Numbered from the stretch's first letter, positions 52,663-61,875 are shown. The stretch: DNA of 64,000 bases from Breoghania sp037026715 (GCF_037026715.1 NZ_JBANCG010000001.1:649975-713974), one strand, 5' to 3'. The notes: generated by a model not told the origin, from the sequence alone. Made by a program: numbers and translations.

Positions 52663-53277
52663 CTACTTGGCCCCGATGCGCGCCTCCTTGCCCTTGATGA
52701 GGCGGGCGATGTTGGCGTGGTGCTTGGCCCAGATGAGCAGCGTCAGCAGGGCGAAGAGCTGGGCGAGCTGCCAATGGCCGAGCGCGATGAGGACGAACGG
52801 CGCGGCGAGGCTCGCCGTCAGCGCGGAAAAGGACGAATAGCGGGTGAAGATCGCGACATAGAGCCAGATCGCGCAAAAGATCAGCGCGCCCGGCCAGTAG
52901 AGGCCGAGCAGGATGCCGATATAGGTCGCGACGCCCTTTCCGCCCCGGAACTTCAGCCAGACGGGGAAGATGTGCCCGAGGAAGGCGCCGAGGCCGGCGA
53001 CCATCGCCGGAACCGCGCCGGCCCAGTACCAGACGATGAGCACGGCGGCGGTGCCTTTCAGCATGTCTCCGAGAAGCGTTGCGGCGGCGAGGCTCTTCTT
53101 GCCGGTGCGCAGCACGTTGGTGGTGCCGATGTTGCCGGAGCCGATGGAGCGGATGTCGCCGAGGCCGGCAAGGCGCGTGATCAGCAGGCCGAAGGGGATC
53201 GAGCCCAGCAGGTAGCCGCACGCGAGCGCAGCGGCAAAGGACGGCCAGGCGGTCGCCCAGCTGATCGGATCTGGCAC
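52663..53277 (-). CDS. plsY: acyl-phosphate glycerol-3-phosphate acyltransferase PlsY
   Basis: Inner-membrane enzyme that starts phospholipid synthesis by acylating glycerol-3-phosphate. The 204 residues have about five spans and the three conserved loops: YLLGSIPFGLLI, RSIGSGNIGTTNVLRTGKK, and GHIFPVWLKFRGGKGVATYI. dprA begins 26 bases after its stop, so they probably share the pyrBC'-plsY-dprA transcript. Confidence 0.95.
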   Translation of the reverse strand: MPDPISWATAWPSFAAALACGYLLGSIPFGLLITRLAGLGDIRSIGSGNIGTTNVLRTGKKSLAAATLLGDMLKGTAAVLIVWYWAGAVPAMVAGLGAFLGHIFPVWLKFRGGKGVATYIGILLGLYWPGALIFCAIWLYVAIFTRYSSFSALTASLAAPFVLIALGHWQLAQLFALLTLLIWAKHHANIARLIKGKEARIGAK

Positions 53278-53315
53278 GGCTGTTCCCTCAACCCACGAAA
53301 CGTGTTTTCAGCAAA

Positions 53316-54650
53316 TCATGCAGGGCGCACAGAGTAGGGATGTACGGTGCGTCCCGCAACCAGCGTGCGCAGCACCTTGCCCTGGAAACGCGCATCCTCG
53401 AAGGGAGAGTTCTTGGAGCGCGAGACGATGTCTTCCTTGGCGAGCACCCAGGGGGTGCCGGGGTCGAAGACGATCACGTCGGCCGGCGCGCCGGGCTTCA
53501 ACGTGCCGGTGTCGAGACCGAGCAATTCCGCCGGACGGCTGGTCATGGCGCGCAGCACCGTCATCAGCGGCACCTCTTCCGAATGCACCAGGCGCAAGGC
53601 GGCGGGCAGCAGCGTCTCCAGCCCGATGGCGCCGTCGGCGGCCTCGGCGAAGGGATGGCGCTTGGTCTCCACGTCCTGCGGATCGTGCGAGGAGACGATG
53701 ACATCGATGACGCCCTCCCGCACGGCCTCCACCATGGCGCGGCGGTCGTCCTCCAGCCTCAGCGGCGGCGACATCTTGAAGAAGGTGCGGTAGGAGCCGA
53801 TGTCGTTTTCGTTGAGTGTCAGGTGGTTGATGGAGACGCCCGCCGTCACCCGGTGGCCGTTCGCCTTGGCTGCGCGCACGATCTCGGCGGACGCGCCGCA
53901 GGAGATCTGCGCCGCGTGGTAGGCGGCCCCCGTCATCGCCACGAGGCGGATATCGCGCTCCAGCATGATGATTTCCGCTTCCAGCGGAATGCCCGCCAGA
54001 CCGAGGCGCGTGGCAGTCTCGCCCATGTTCATGACGCCGCCGTCGGACAGGTTGGCGTCCTGCGGGTGGTGCATGACGAGCGCGCCGAACTCGTTGGCAT
54101 AGGTCATCAGCCGCTGCATCACCCGGGCATTGGCGATTGAGTGACGACCATCGGTGAAGGCGACGGCGCCCGCCTCCTTCAGCATGCCGATTTCCGTCAT
54201 CTCGCGGCCCTCCAGCCCCTTGGTCAGGGCGGCGGCGGGATGAATGCGGACGATGGCGGTGTCGCGGGCGCGGCGCAGCACGTAGTCGACCAGCGCCGGC
54301 TCGTCGATGACGGGCTCGGTGTCGGGCATGGTGACGAGCGTCGTCACGCCGCCGACCGCCGCGGCCTTGGAGGCGGAACGCAGGGTTTCGCGGTGTTCCG
54401 CGCCCGGTTCGCCCACGAAGACGCGCATGTCGATGAGGCCCGGCGCGACGACCTTGCCGGCGCAGTCGATCACCTCGGCGTTCGCCGGCGCGGCCTTGGC
54501 GTCGACCTCGGGACCGGCGGCCTGGATCACGCCGTCGGCGATGATCACCGTGCCTTGCGCATCAAGGTCGCGCGCGGGATCGACGATGCGCGCGTTGGTG
54601 AGCACCACCGGCTTCGGGGTGCCGTTTGCGGCGTTTGCGTCACCGTTCAT
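53316..54650 (-). CDS. pyrC: dihydroorotase-like protein, probably inactive (PyrC')
   Basis: Amidohydrolase-fold partner of aspartate transcarbamoylase. The 444 residues have the overall DHOase plan (VVAPGLIDMRVFVGEPGAEH, LVTMPDTEPVIDEP, INHLTLNENDIGS, SSHDPQDVETKRHPF). The metal-binding HxH is replaced by Arg-Val-Phe (DMRVFVGEPG), and other ligand positions also deviate. Such pDHOases are known from Pseudomonas, where they are structurally required for PyrB. ATG 54650 has CCGGAG upstream; ATG 54668 overlaps the pyrB stop and is possible. Confidence 0.9.
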   Translation of the reverse strand: MNGDANAANGTPKPVVLTNARIVDPARDLDAQGTVIIADGVIQAAGPEVDAKAAPANAEVIDCAGKVVAPGLIDMRVFVGEPGAEHRETLRSASKAAAVGGVTTLVTMPDTEPVIDEPALVDYVLRRARDTAIVRIHPAAALTKGLEGREMTEIGMLKEAGAVAFTDGRHSIANARVMQRLMTYANEFGALVMHHPQDANLSDGGVMNMGETATRLGLAGIPLEAEIIMLERDIRLVAMTGAAYHAAQISCGASAEIVRAAKANGHRVTAGVSINHLTLNENDIGSYRTFFKMSPPLRLEDDRRAMVEAVREGVIDVIVSSHDPQDVETKRHPFAEAADGAIGLETLLPAALRLVHSEEVPLMTVLRAMTSRPAELLGLDTGTLKPGAPADVIVFDPGTPWVLAKEDIVSRSKNSPFEDARFQGKVLRTLVAGRTVHPYSVRPA

Positions 54651-54664
54651 CGGAAAGCTCCGGA

Positions 54665-55621
54665 TCATTTGTTGGGCAGATGGGCGGCGAGCGCTTCCAG
54701 CACGGCCATGCGCACCGCGACGCCCATTTCGACCTGTTCTCGGATGAGAGAGCGCGGGCCGTCGGCGATTTCGGGATCGATCTCGACGCCCCGGTTCATC
54801 GGCCCGGGGTGCATGACCAGCGCGTCGTCCTTGGCGTAGCCGAGCTTTTCCGCATCGAGCCCCCAGTAGCGGAAGTATTCGCGCACGGAGGGCACGAAGG
54901 CGCCGCTCATGCGCTCGCGCTGGAGGCGCAGCATCATCACGATGTCCGCGTCCTTCAGGCCGGTGCGCATGTCGGTGTAGACCTCGACGCCGAGCCGGTC
55001 GACGCTTGCGGGCAGCAGCGTCGGCGGGGCGACGACGCGGACCCGGGCACCGAGCGCGTTCAGCAGCAGGAAGTTGGAGCGCGCGACGCGGGAATGGCGG
55101 ATGTCGCCGCAGATCGCCACCGTGAGGCCGGCGATGTCGCCCTTGTGGCGTCGGATCGTAAGCGCGTCGAGAAGCGCCTGGGTCGGATGCTCGTGGGCGC
55201 CGTCGCCGGCATTGACCACCGAGCAGCCGACCTTGTCGGCGAGCAGCTTGACCGCGCCGGCCGCATGATGGCGTACGACGAGAAGGTCGGGATGCATGGC
55301 GTTGAGGGTGGCGGCGGTGTCGATCAGCGTCTCGCCCTTCTTCACCGAGGAGGAGGCGACCGACATGTTCATGACGTCGGCGCCCAGCCGCTTGCCCGCA
55401 AGCTCGAAGGAGGATTGCGTGCGTGTGGAGGCTTCGAAGAAGAGGTTGATCTGTGTTCGACCGCGCAAAACGGCCTTTTTCTTCTCCACCTGCCGGCTGA
55501 CCTCGACGGCCTGGTCGGCCAGGTCGAGCAGGGTGAGAATTTCGGAAGGCTGCAGGCCCTCGATGCCAAGCAGGTGGCGGTGCGGGAACGAAGCCGCGTT
55601 ATCGTTCGTGCGTATTGTCAT
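54665..55621 (-). CDS. pyrB: aspartate carbamoyltransferase catalytic subunit
   Basis: Second step of pyrimidine synthesis: carbamoyl phosphate plus aspartate to carbamoyl aspartate. In 318 residues: FFEASTRTQSSFELAGKRLG (carbamoyl phosphate site), GAHEHPTQALLDALTI, and MHPGPMNRGVEIDPEIADGP (domain closing). The pyrC' gene follows with an overlap, the usual arrangement for the PyrB-PyrC' dodecamer. Divergent from the acyl-CoA dehydrogenase gene. Confidence 0.96.
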   Translation of the reverse strand: MTIRTNDNAASFPHRHLLGIEGLQPSEILTLLDLADQAVEVSRQVEKKKAVLRGRTQINLFFEASTRTQSSFELAGKRLGADVMNMSVASSSVKKGETLIDTAATLNAMHPDLLVVRHHAAGAVKLLADKVGCSVVNAGDGAHEHPTQALLDALTIRRHKGDIAGLTVAICGDIRHSRVARSNFLLLNALGARVRVVAPPTLLPASVDRLGVEVYTDMRTGLKDADIVMMLRLQRERMSGAFVPSVREYFRYWGLDAEKLGYAKDDALVMHPGPMNRGVEIDPEIADGPRSLIREQVEMGVAVRMAVLEALAAHLPNK

Positions 55622-55756
55622 TAAAGTGGGCTGTATAGGCGGAGTCGCGGTTTTTCACAAGCAGGCATTCAAGCCGTTCACCCGTTATCCCCCGGACCCG
55701 TGCTAGGGTCTCACGAAATTCGCGAATCGCGCTCAGAAATGGCGGAGACCTGAGGA

Positions 55757-57403
55757 ATGGACCACGATCCGGGCGTCACCCACGAGGTGTTCAACCAGAC
55801 GCCGCCCTATGCCGGCCGCAACTTGTTCACAGGCGATCCGGTGCTGCGCAGCGCGCTGGATGCGCTGCTGGATCCGCAGACGGAAGAGGACCTGACCCGC
55901 GCCGGCGCCTATTGGGGCTCGCAGGACGCGCTGGAGATGGCCCGGCTCGCCAACACCAACACGCCCACCTTGCGTACGCATGATGCGCAGGGGCGACGGC
56001 TCGACACGGTGGAGTTTCACCCCGCCTACCACGCCTTGATGCGGCGTTCGGTGGAGGGCGGCCTGCACTGTTCGGCCTGGGACCGGGACCAGATGCTGAC
56101 CGGCCGGCGCCATGCGCTCAGAGGCGCGCGGCTCTACATGACCGCGCAGGGCGAATGCGGCCACATCTGCCCGATGACCATGACGAATGCGGCGACTGCC
56201 GCGCTCCGGGCCGCGCCGGAACTGATGGAGATCTGGCTGCCGCGCATCACCTCGCGTCGCTACGACCACCGTTTCCTGCCGCCCGAGCAGAAGGCCGGCG
56301 TCACCATCGGCATGGGGATGACGGAAAAGCAGGGCGGCACGGACGTGCGCGCCAACACGACATCGGCGACCAGAAGCGGCAACGGCATGTGGGAGGTGAC
56401 GGGCCATAAGTGGTTCTTCTCCGCCCCGATGTGCGACGCCTTCCTGGTGCTGGCGCAGACGCAAGCCGGGCCGACCTGCTTCCTCATGCCGCGCTTCCTG
56501 CCGGACGGCTCGGTCAACCGCATCCGGCTCCAGCGGCTCAAGGACAAGCTCGGCAACCGTTCGAATGCGTCCTCGGAGGTGGAATTTCACGGCGCGGGCG
56601 CCTGGCTCGTGGGCGAAGAAGGCCACGGCGTGCGCACCATTCTGGAAATGGTGACGCTGACCCGGCTCGACTGCGCGCTGGCGTCGGCCGGCCAGATGCG
56701 GGCGGCACTCGGCGAGGCGGTTCACCATGCCCGCCATCGGCAGGTGTTCGGCGCCAAGCTCATCGACCAGCCGATGATGACGCGGGTTCTCGCGGACATG
56801 ACGCTGGACGTGGCGGCGGCGACCGCGCTGACGATGCGTCTGGCGCGCGCCTTCGACCATGGGCCGAAGAACGAGCGCGAGGCGCTGTTCGCCCGTCTGG
56901 TGACCCCGGCGACGAAATACTGGGTGTGCAAGGCGACGCCACCGCTCGTTTACGAGGCGATGGAGTGTCTCGGCGGCAACGGCTACGTGGAGGAGGGCGC
57001 GATGGCCCGCATCTACCGCGAGGCGCCGCTCGACGCGATATGGGAGGGGGCGGGCAACGTCATGTGTCTCGACGTGCTGCGCGCACTCGAGAAATCGCCG
57101 GAATCGCTCGATGCGGTGATCGGCGAGGTGGAGCGGGATCTGGGCTCCAGCGGTCCGGTCTCCAGCCAGGTGCTGAAGGCGGCGGCGCGGGCCTGCGTGG
57201 ATGATCCCGGGTCCTCGCGCATTCTCACCGAACAGCTTGCGCTCACCGTGGCGGCCGCCTGCCTGCGCCAGGTGGCGCCGCGCGCGGTAGCCGATGCCTT
57301 CATCGACACCCGCCTCGGCGGCCAGTGGCGGGCGACCTACGGCATGCTGGATTCCCGTTTCGACGCCAAGGCGCTGGTGGAATACGCGTTTCCGGAGATG
57401 TGA
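55757..57403 (+). CDS. acyl-CoA dehydrogenase, AidB type
   Basis: FAD-dependent dehydrogenase of 548 residues. N domain with TPPYAGRNLFTGDPVL (AidB-typical N terminus), the flavin region ITIGMGMTEKQGGTDVRAN and WEVTGHKWFFSAPMCDAFLV, and the C domain RLDCALASAGQMRAALGEAV and YEAMECLGGNGYVEEG. IWEGAGNVMCLDVLRAL is an AidB hallmark. AidB proteins take part in the adaptive response to alkylation in enteric bacteria; here a catabolic role is equally possible. Lone gene on its strand. Confidence 0.92.
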   Translation: MDHDPGVTHEVFNQTPPYAGRNLFTGDPVLRSALDALLDPQTEEDLTRAGAYWGSQDALEMARLANTNTPTLRTHDAQGRRLDTVEFHPAYHALMRRSVEGGLHCSAWDRDQMLTGRRHALRGARLYMTAQGECGHICPMTMTNAATAALRAAPELMEIWLPRITSRRYDHRFLPPEQKAGVTIGMGMTEKQGGTDVRANTTSATRSGNGMWEVTGHKWFFSAPMCDAFLVLAQTQAGPTCFLMPRFLPDGSVNRIRLQRLKDKLGNRSNASSEVEFHGAGAWLVGEEGHGVRTILEMVTLTRLDCALASAGQMRAALGEAVHHARHRQVFGAKLIDQPMMTRVLADMTLDVAAATALTMRLARAFDHGPKNEREALFARLVTPATKYWVCKATPPLVYEAMECLGGNGYVEEGAMARIYREAPLDAIWEGAGNVMCLDVLRALEKSPESLDAVIGEVERDLGSSGPVSSQVLKAAARACVDDPGSSRILTEQLALTVAAACLRQVAPRAVADAFIDTRLGGQWRATYGMLDSRFDAKALVEYAFPEM

Positions 57404-57443
57404 GGGAGCTTTCGGGGAGATTGGGAGAGCGGCGCGGACGCGC

Positions 57444-57653
57444 TCAGCTCTCCGCGTCCTCCTCGTCGCCATCGGGAATGACGAGGCCGACGGCCGATGT
57501 GGTGGCGCCGACCGTCGCACCGACGGCGGTGGTGGCGACCTTCGCGGTGCCGCCCACCACCGCGCCGGTCACGGCGACGGCAGCGCAGCCGCTGAGCGAC
57601 ATCCCCAGTGTCGGCGCCGCGAAAAGCGCCAGCAAAAGCATGCGGATCGGCAT
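57444..57653 (-). CDS. small lipoprotein
   Basis: A 69-residue protein with a lipoprotein signal: MPIRMLLLALFAAPTLGMSL then lipobox LSGC (Cys23). The rest is Ala/Val/Gly/Thr-rich (VAVTGAVVGGTAKVATTAVG), of the kind that forms a glycine-zipper-like helix, with an acidic end (DGDEEDAES). ATG follows AGGGGGAAA. Function unknown; glycine-zipper lipoproteins often sit in the outer membrane. Confidence 0.75.
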   Translation of the reverse strand: MPIRMLLLALFAAPTLGMSLSGCAAVAVTGAVVGGTAKVATTAVGATVGATTSAVGLVIPDGDEEDAES

Positions 57654-57772
57654 GGATTTCCCCCTGTGCGAGCCGGCCGCCCCGACCGGACCCTGAGGAG
57701 CTGGTTACCGCGCAGGGGCTTAAGATCGGATGAAGGGGGAGGCTCGTGCGTCAATTCAGGCGCCGGTCCGTC

Positions 57773-57868
57773 AACCGTCATCACCCGGCTTCGTCCGGGT
57801 GATCCAGCGCGTCCCGCGCATGCCGCAGTCGGCCATGGATTGCCCGGACGAAGCCGGGCAATGACGGC
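57773..57868. repeat. REP-pair element, copy 8 (core)
   Basis: CATCACCCGGCTTCGTCCGG with CCGGGTGATCCAGCGCGTCC, then ATTGCCCGGACGAAGCCGGG and CAATGAC. Both hairpins are intact; the MITE-like ends are missing. It is the main content of the 57654-57963 gap. Confidence 0.82.
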
Positions 57869-57963
57869 TGAGAGATCGAGGCAAAAGCGATGGAGTGATT
57901 GAGCCGCGCGGGTGCTCCACCGCCGGCATCATCCGGTGCGCGACGTGGCCGTTCGCCTGCCGC

Positions 57964-58890
57964 TTATCCCAGCATGGCGAGTGCCAGCGGCAGGGTGACG
58001 ATGGCCGCAACGGTCTGGAACGTCAGGATTTCCGCCATCAGATTGGCATCGCCGCCCATCTGGCGGGCGAGCAGGTAGGCCCCTGTCGCCGTCGGCACCG
58101 CCGTTCCCAGGATCGCCACGCCAAGCGCGGTGCCGGTCAGCCCGAATGTGGCGGCGAAGCCTGCCGCGAGAAGCGGCATGCCGATCAGGCGCAGCACGGT
58201 GGAGGTAGCGAGCGCCGGGCCCGGACGTCTCAGCGCGCCGATATCGAGGCTTGCGCCGACCACCATCAACCCGGCGGCGAGCGCGGCGCGGCCCATCATC
58301 TCCATCGAGACCATGACGGCCTCAGGCGGCATCAGCCCGGTGAGGTTGATGGCGAGGCCGACCACGGTCGACCAGATGTAGGGGTTCTTCACGAGATCGG
58401 CGAGAACGCGCAGCACGCCGGTGGAGGTGCCGGCGGCGAAGCGGATCATCACCAGGACGCTCAAGACATTCAGCAGCGGGATCATGGCGACGATGGCGAC
58501 GGCGATCAGCGCGACTCCTTCAGCGCCCCACAGCCGGTCGGCCATGGCGAGGCCGACGAACGTGTTCCAGCGCACCGCGCCCTGATAGATCGAGGTGAAG
58601 CGGACGGGCGAGACGGCGAACCAGCGCTCCAGCAGCGGCCGCAGGACGAGCAGGATCACCGACATCACCAGGATCGAGCCGGCCAGCGTCGCGCCCAGCG
58701 CCAGGTAGGGCAGGTCCGCGAAATCAACGAGCGCCAGATTGCGGATGATGATGCACGGAAAGAGGACGTAGTAGGCGATCTTCTCGAAGCCGCGCCAGTG
58801 ATCGCCCGTCACCAGCCCGAGCCGCGCCACCACGTGCCCCGTCAGGATGACGAGCAGCACGGGCAGAAGTGCATCGAGAGCCATCATCAT
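57964..58890 (-). CDS. AEC-family transporter (auxin efflux carrier family)
   Basis: Inner-membrane carrier of 308 residues with about ten spans and the AEC/BASS-like inverted plan: N part ALDALLPVLLVILTGHVVAR, PCIIIRNLALVDF, and C part NPYIWSTVVGLAINLTGLMP, GAALGVAILGTAVP-like TALGVAILGTAVPTATGAYL. The family exports dicarboxylates, auxin-like acids or amino acids; the cargo here is unknown. GAGGAT precedes the triple-ATG start. It follows ruvX at 46 bases. Confidence 0.88.
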   Translation of the reverse strand: MMMALDALLPVLLVILTGHVVARLGLVTGDHWRGFEKIAYYVLFPCIIIRNLALVDFADLPYLALGATLAGSILVMSVILLVLRPLLERWFAVSPVRFTSIYQGAVRWNTFVGLAMADRLWGAEGVALIAVAIVAMIPLLNVLSVLVMIRFAAGTSTGVLRVLADLVKNPYIWSTVVGLAINLTGLMPPEAVMVSMEMMGRAALAAGLMVVGASLDIGALRRPGPALATSTVLRLIGMPLLAAGFAATFGLTGTALGVAILGTAVPTATGAYLLARQMGGDANLMAEILTFQTVAAIVTLPLALAMLG

Positions 58891-58936
58891 GCGCGCAATC
58901 CTCCCTCATGCAGCAAGACCGGGCCCGTGGACCCGA

Positions 58937-59419
58937 TCAGATCGGCGCGGCGCGCGCGATACGGTCGAGGAAGCCTTGCAGGATGTAGGCGGCGGCCATC
59001 TTGTCGACGACCGCGTCGCGGCGGGCGCGGGAGGTGTCGGCCTCCAGCAGCGTGCGGGTGACGGCCACGGTGGAGAGCCGCTCGTCCCACCAGGTCATGG
59101 GCATGGGCCTGCGGCCGGCGAGATTGCGGGCGAACGCCCGGGTCGCCTGGGCGCGCGGGCCTTCCGAGCCGTCCATGTTGAGCGGCAGGCCGATGACGAG
59201 GCCGGCGACCTCGTGTTCGTCGACGAGCGCCAGCAGACGGTCGGCGTCGGCGGTGAACTTGGTGCGGCGGATGGTTTCCAGCGGGCTCGCGATAGTGCGG
59301 CGCCCGTCGGACAGGCCGAGACCGATTGTCTTGGTGCCGAGATCGATGCCGATGAGCCGGCCGAATGGCGGCAGGGCTGCGACGAAGTCCTCGAGGGACA
59401 GGGTGGGATCGGCGGCCAT
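58937..59419 (-). CDS. ruvX: Holliday junction resolvase-like RuvX (YqgF)
   Basis: RNase H-fold nuclease of 160 residues acting on 16S rRNA 5' ends or branched DNA. It carries GIDLGTKTIGLGLSDGRRTI with the first catalytic Asp, VIGLPLNMDGSEGPRAQATR, WWDERLSTVAVTRTLLEADT with the central Glu, and DAVVDKMAAAYILQGFLD with the last Asp. It lies 15 bases after the sulfotransferase gene on the same strand. Confidence 0.95.
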   Translation of the reverse strand: MAADPTLSLEDFVAALPPFGRLIGIDLGTKTIGLGLSDGRRTIASPLETIRRTKFTADADRLLALVDEHEVAGLVIGLPLNMDGSEGPRAQATRAFARNLAGRRPMPMTWWDERLSTVAVTRTLLEADTSRARRDAVVDKMAAAYILQGFLDRIARAAPI

Positions 59420-59434
59420 GGGCGGAGGGAACCG

Positions 59435-60178
59435 TCAGTTCGAGAAGTAGGTGTTCTTCGTCGCCGGGGTATCGAAATCGAAGCCGAACGTTTCGATGTC
59501 CGTCGCGTACCAGTCAGCAACGATCTGAATCGTCCGCTCGGTATAGTAGGCCTTGTAGTCTTTTCGCGGACCTTCGGAAATGTTTCTTCTGCGGATTTCC
59601 TCCTCAAGGCCGAAATAGCGGCGGGCTTCACCGGACAGATCCTCTTGCCTCAGAATGTCGACCGCGAGCGCGCCGCTTTCGTCTATGAGATAATCGACCT
59701 GCGGATACCAGCCGTGAATGGCGCGGTGCCAATAGTACTCACGTCCGCCCCAGATATGCCGTTCCTCCAGAAACGCCTCGAAGCAGGCGAGCGAATAGGC
59801 TGCTTCCCGTTCGTCCAGTGGAAGCTGCTGCTGCTTGAACAGGAAACGGGAGACGACCCGAGACCAGGGATTGCGGATGACGGCGAACGCGGTGTTGGCT
59901 CTGCGCACATCGCGAGAGATGTCGCGCAGGCGGGCGTGCTCGAAGCCGGGCGCGAGCCCCTCTCGGTCCATGGTCTCCCGCACGGCGTCCACGTAGGCGA
60001 CACTTTTTAGGTGTTTCCGGTTCGCAAGAAGGATCCTACCTTCGAGTTGCGGTGCCTTGCGAATTGACATTCCGCCATTCTTGGGGATGTGAACGAATAT
60101 GTATTTCGGCTGCCGCAGGCCGGCGGTTGTTGCCAGCGAGGCCAGACGATTACGGACGTGTTTTAGACGGAGACTCAT
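59435..60178 (-). CDS. sulfotransferase family 2-like protein
   Basis: A 247-residue protein with a PAPS-dependent sulfotransferase pattern: YIFVHIPKNGGMSIRKAP (phosphosulfate loop), FAVIRNPWSRVVSRFLFKQQ (3'-phosphate binding, Arg and Ser) and a C-terminal part with DILRQEDLSGEARRYFGLEE. No signal peptide or span. In bacteria such enzymes often modify surface glycans or lipo-oligosaccharide. The gene intrudes between the core block and ruvX and is uncommon at this place, which may indicate acquisition. Codon use is a little less GC-rich than that of its neighbours. Confidence 0.8.
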   Translation of the reverse strand: MSLRLKHVRNRLASLATTAGLRQPKYIFVHIPKNGGMSIRKAPQLEGRILLANRKHLKSVAYVDAVRETMDREGLAPGFEHARLRDISRDVRRANTAFAVIRNPWSRVVSRFLFKQQQLPLDEREAAYSLACFEAFLEERHIWGGREYYWHRAIHGWYPQVDYLIDESGALAVDILRQEDLSGEARRYFGLEEEIRRRNISEGPRKDYKAYYTERTIQIVADWYATDIETFGFDFDTPATKNTYFSN

Positions 60179-60408
60179 GCTGTATCAGGGCTTGTTGATG
60201 TCTGTGATGGGCAAATGTGCCGGTTAGGGGGAGATTTGGGGCGGGGGATGGCAGTCGGGGCAGGGCGCGCCTTTCCTTGTACGGGCGTCTTTATTTGTGC
60301 ATTGCCTGTCACGGGTCCTTTTCTGCCCGCAAAAGGATGGCGGATCAATGCTGTTGCCCTCCTCCGGCACGTCTGCGTGTCCGCGCTGCCGCCTGCCGAT
60401 AATGGCCT

Positions 60409-60792
60409 TCAGTCCAGATCGCGCAGGATGTTCTCGGCCACCCGGCGGGCTTCGTCCTTGTCGCGTTCGGCCAGCGCCTCCAGCGTTTCGCGGGCCTCGC
60501 GGCGCATCTGCGACAGCGAGCGTTGCTTGATTTCGGCGATGCGCGCGTTCATCTCGCGCAGTCGGTCGATCTTCTCGCCCTTCCTGGTTCCGGCAAGTTC
60601 CAGCACCGCCTCGGTAATGATGCCGAGCTGGCGGCCGGCGCCCGCGACCTCGGAGGCGATGCGCTGTTCGATGACCGGCGAGCCCTTGTAGTTGACGGTG
60701 GTGGAGAACCATCCGCTGGTGGGCGAGATCATCTGGTAATTTCCGTCGGCGCCGGGAAACTTCACTTCGGTCGGCCAGAAGAAGGGAAACAT
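60409..60792 (-). CDS. helical protein of unknown function
   Basis: A 127-residue protein of no family I can name. N part: MFPFFWPTEVKFPGADGNYQ, MISPTSGWFSTTVNYKGSPV, reminiscent of a small beta element. From about residue 50 on it is helical and charged (IEQRIASEVAGAGRQLGIIT, EKIDRLREMNARIAEIKQRS, LSQMRREARETLEALAERDK), consistent with a coiled coil. ATG 60792 has GGGGAGGA just upstream; the longer frame is not coding. The upstream gap to the hydrolase gene is 253 bases without features. Confidence 0.7.
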   Translation of the reverse strand: MFPFFWPTEVKFPGADGNYQMISPTSGWFSTTVNYKGSPVIEQRIASEVAGAGRQLGIITEAVLELAGTRKGEKIDRLREMNARIAEIKQRSLSQMRREARETLEALAERDKDEARRVAENILRDLD

Positions 60793-61045
60793 CGTGATCC
60801 TCCCCAAGCGAAGGACGCTCTGGTGAAACGGAATGCGGACGAAAAACAGGCGCATCATACCGCCCGTCTCGCTGCACCGCAAAGAAAATGACGCTACGGC
60901 ATGTACACCTGGGGCTCGGGCGCGGCGCTTGAGGGCTGGCGGAGACGCCCTATACTTCGCGCGCACCGAGCCATTCCTTCGGGCGCGGCGTGCGGGGAGG
61001 ACCTGCGGCGCCACGGCCCGTTTTGTTTTTCACGGGAGAAAATCC

Positions 61046-61753
61046 ATGCAGATCACCTGGTACGGTCACGCCGCCTTCCGCGTCGAGATCAAGGACGCCG
61101 TCATCCTGATCGATCCGTTTTTGAGCGGAAATCCGGTCTTTCCGAAGGATCTCTCGGTCGACCGGGTGGCTGAGGGCGTCACCCATATCCTGCTGACCCA
61201 CGGCCACGACGATCACATCGGCGACACGGTGGCGATCGCGAAGAAGACCGGAGCGCAGGTGACCGGCAACGCGGAGATCTGCGGCTGGGCGGGCAAGCAG
61301 GGGATCGAGAACGTCAATCCGATGAATTCGGGCGGCAAGATCGACCTCGGGCCATTCTCGGTGGCGATGACGATGGCGCACCATTCCTCGTCCTGCCATT
61401 CCTCCGGCGAGAGCGCCATCTACCTCGGCAACCCGCACGGTCTCGTCATTTCCGCGCCGGGCGAGCGCACGCTCTATCACATGGGCGACACCTGCGCCTT
61501 CACCGACATGGGGCTGATCAACGAGCTTCACGCGCCCAAGATCGGCATCGTGCCGATCGGCGACCGCTACACGATGGGCGGCAAGGAAGCGGCCGTGGCC
61601 TGCACGCGCTTCTTCGATTTCCAGACGATCATTCCGTGTCACTACGGCACGTTCCCCGGGCTCGACCAGACCGCCGAGACATTCACCACGGCGATGGGGG
61701 CGGATGCGGCGAAAGTGACCGTGCCGGTGATCGGGACGGCGTTCTCCGCCTGA
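61046..61753 (+). CDS. UPF0173 metal-dependent hydrolase (MBL fold)
   Basis: A 235-residue metallo-beta-lactamase-fold hydrolase of the UPF0173 (UlaG-like) group. Metal ligands: HILLTHGHDDHIGDT, the His of AHHSSSC, the Asp of YHMGDTCAFTDMG and the His of IIPCHYGTFPGLDQ. The substrate is unknown; UlaG relatives open lactones. ATG 61046 follows GGGAGAA. No operon partner. Confidence 0.92.
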   Translation: MQITWYGHAAFRVEIKDAVILIDPFLSGNPVFPKDLSVDRVAEGVTHILLTHGHDDHIGDTVAIAKKTGAQVTGNAEICGWAGKQGIENVNPMNSGGKIDLGPFSVAMTMAHHSSSCHSSGESAIYLGNPHGLVISAPGERTLYHMGDTCAFTDMGLINELHAPKIGIVPIGDRYTMGGKEAAVACTRFFDFQTIIPCHYGTFPGLDQTAETFTTAMGADAAKVTVPVIGTAFSA

Positions 61754-61827
61754 GGCGGGGCAGACGTTCGGAATGCATTTTGCCGGGGCGCGGCGTATCG
61801 TGCCTCGGTTTCTTTCCATCCCGCAGT

Positions 61828-61875
61828 CTCACCGGCGTCATTGCCCGGCGAAGTCGGGACAATGACGCCGGTGAG
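61828..61875. repeat. single REP hairpin (copy 9 of the REP-pair family)
   Basis: CTCACCGGCGTCATTGCCCG pairs with CGGGACAATGACGCCGGTGA (about 20 pairs, one mismatch) around CGAAG. Only the ATTGCCCGG-type hairpin is present. It lies 75 bases after the hydrolase gene, in the 61754-62078 gap that otherwise shows nothing notable. Confidence 0.8.

Noticed and set aside
55733..57520. A 595-codon open frame opposite the acyl-CoA dehydrogenase gene
   Set aside because: His/Arg/Gly-rich antisense shadow without ribosome-binding site or family match.
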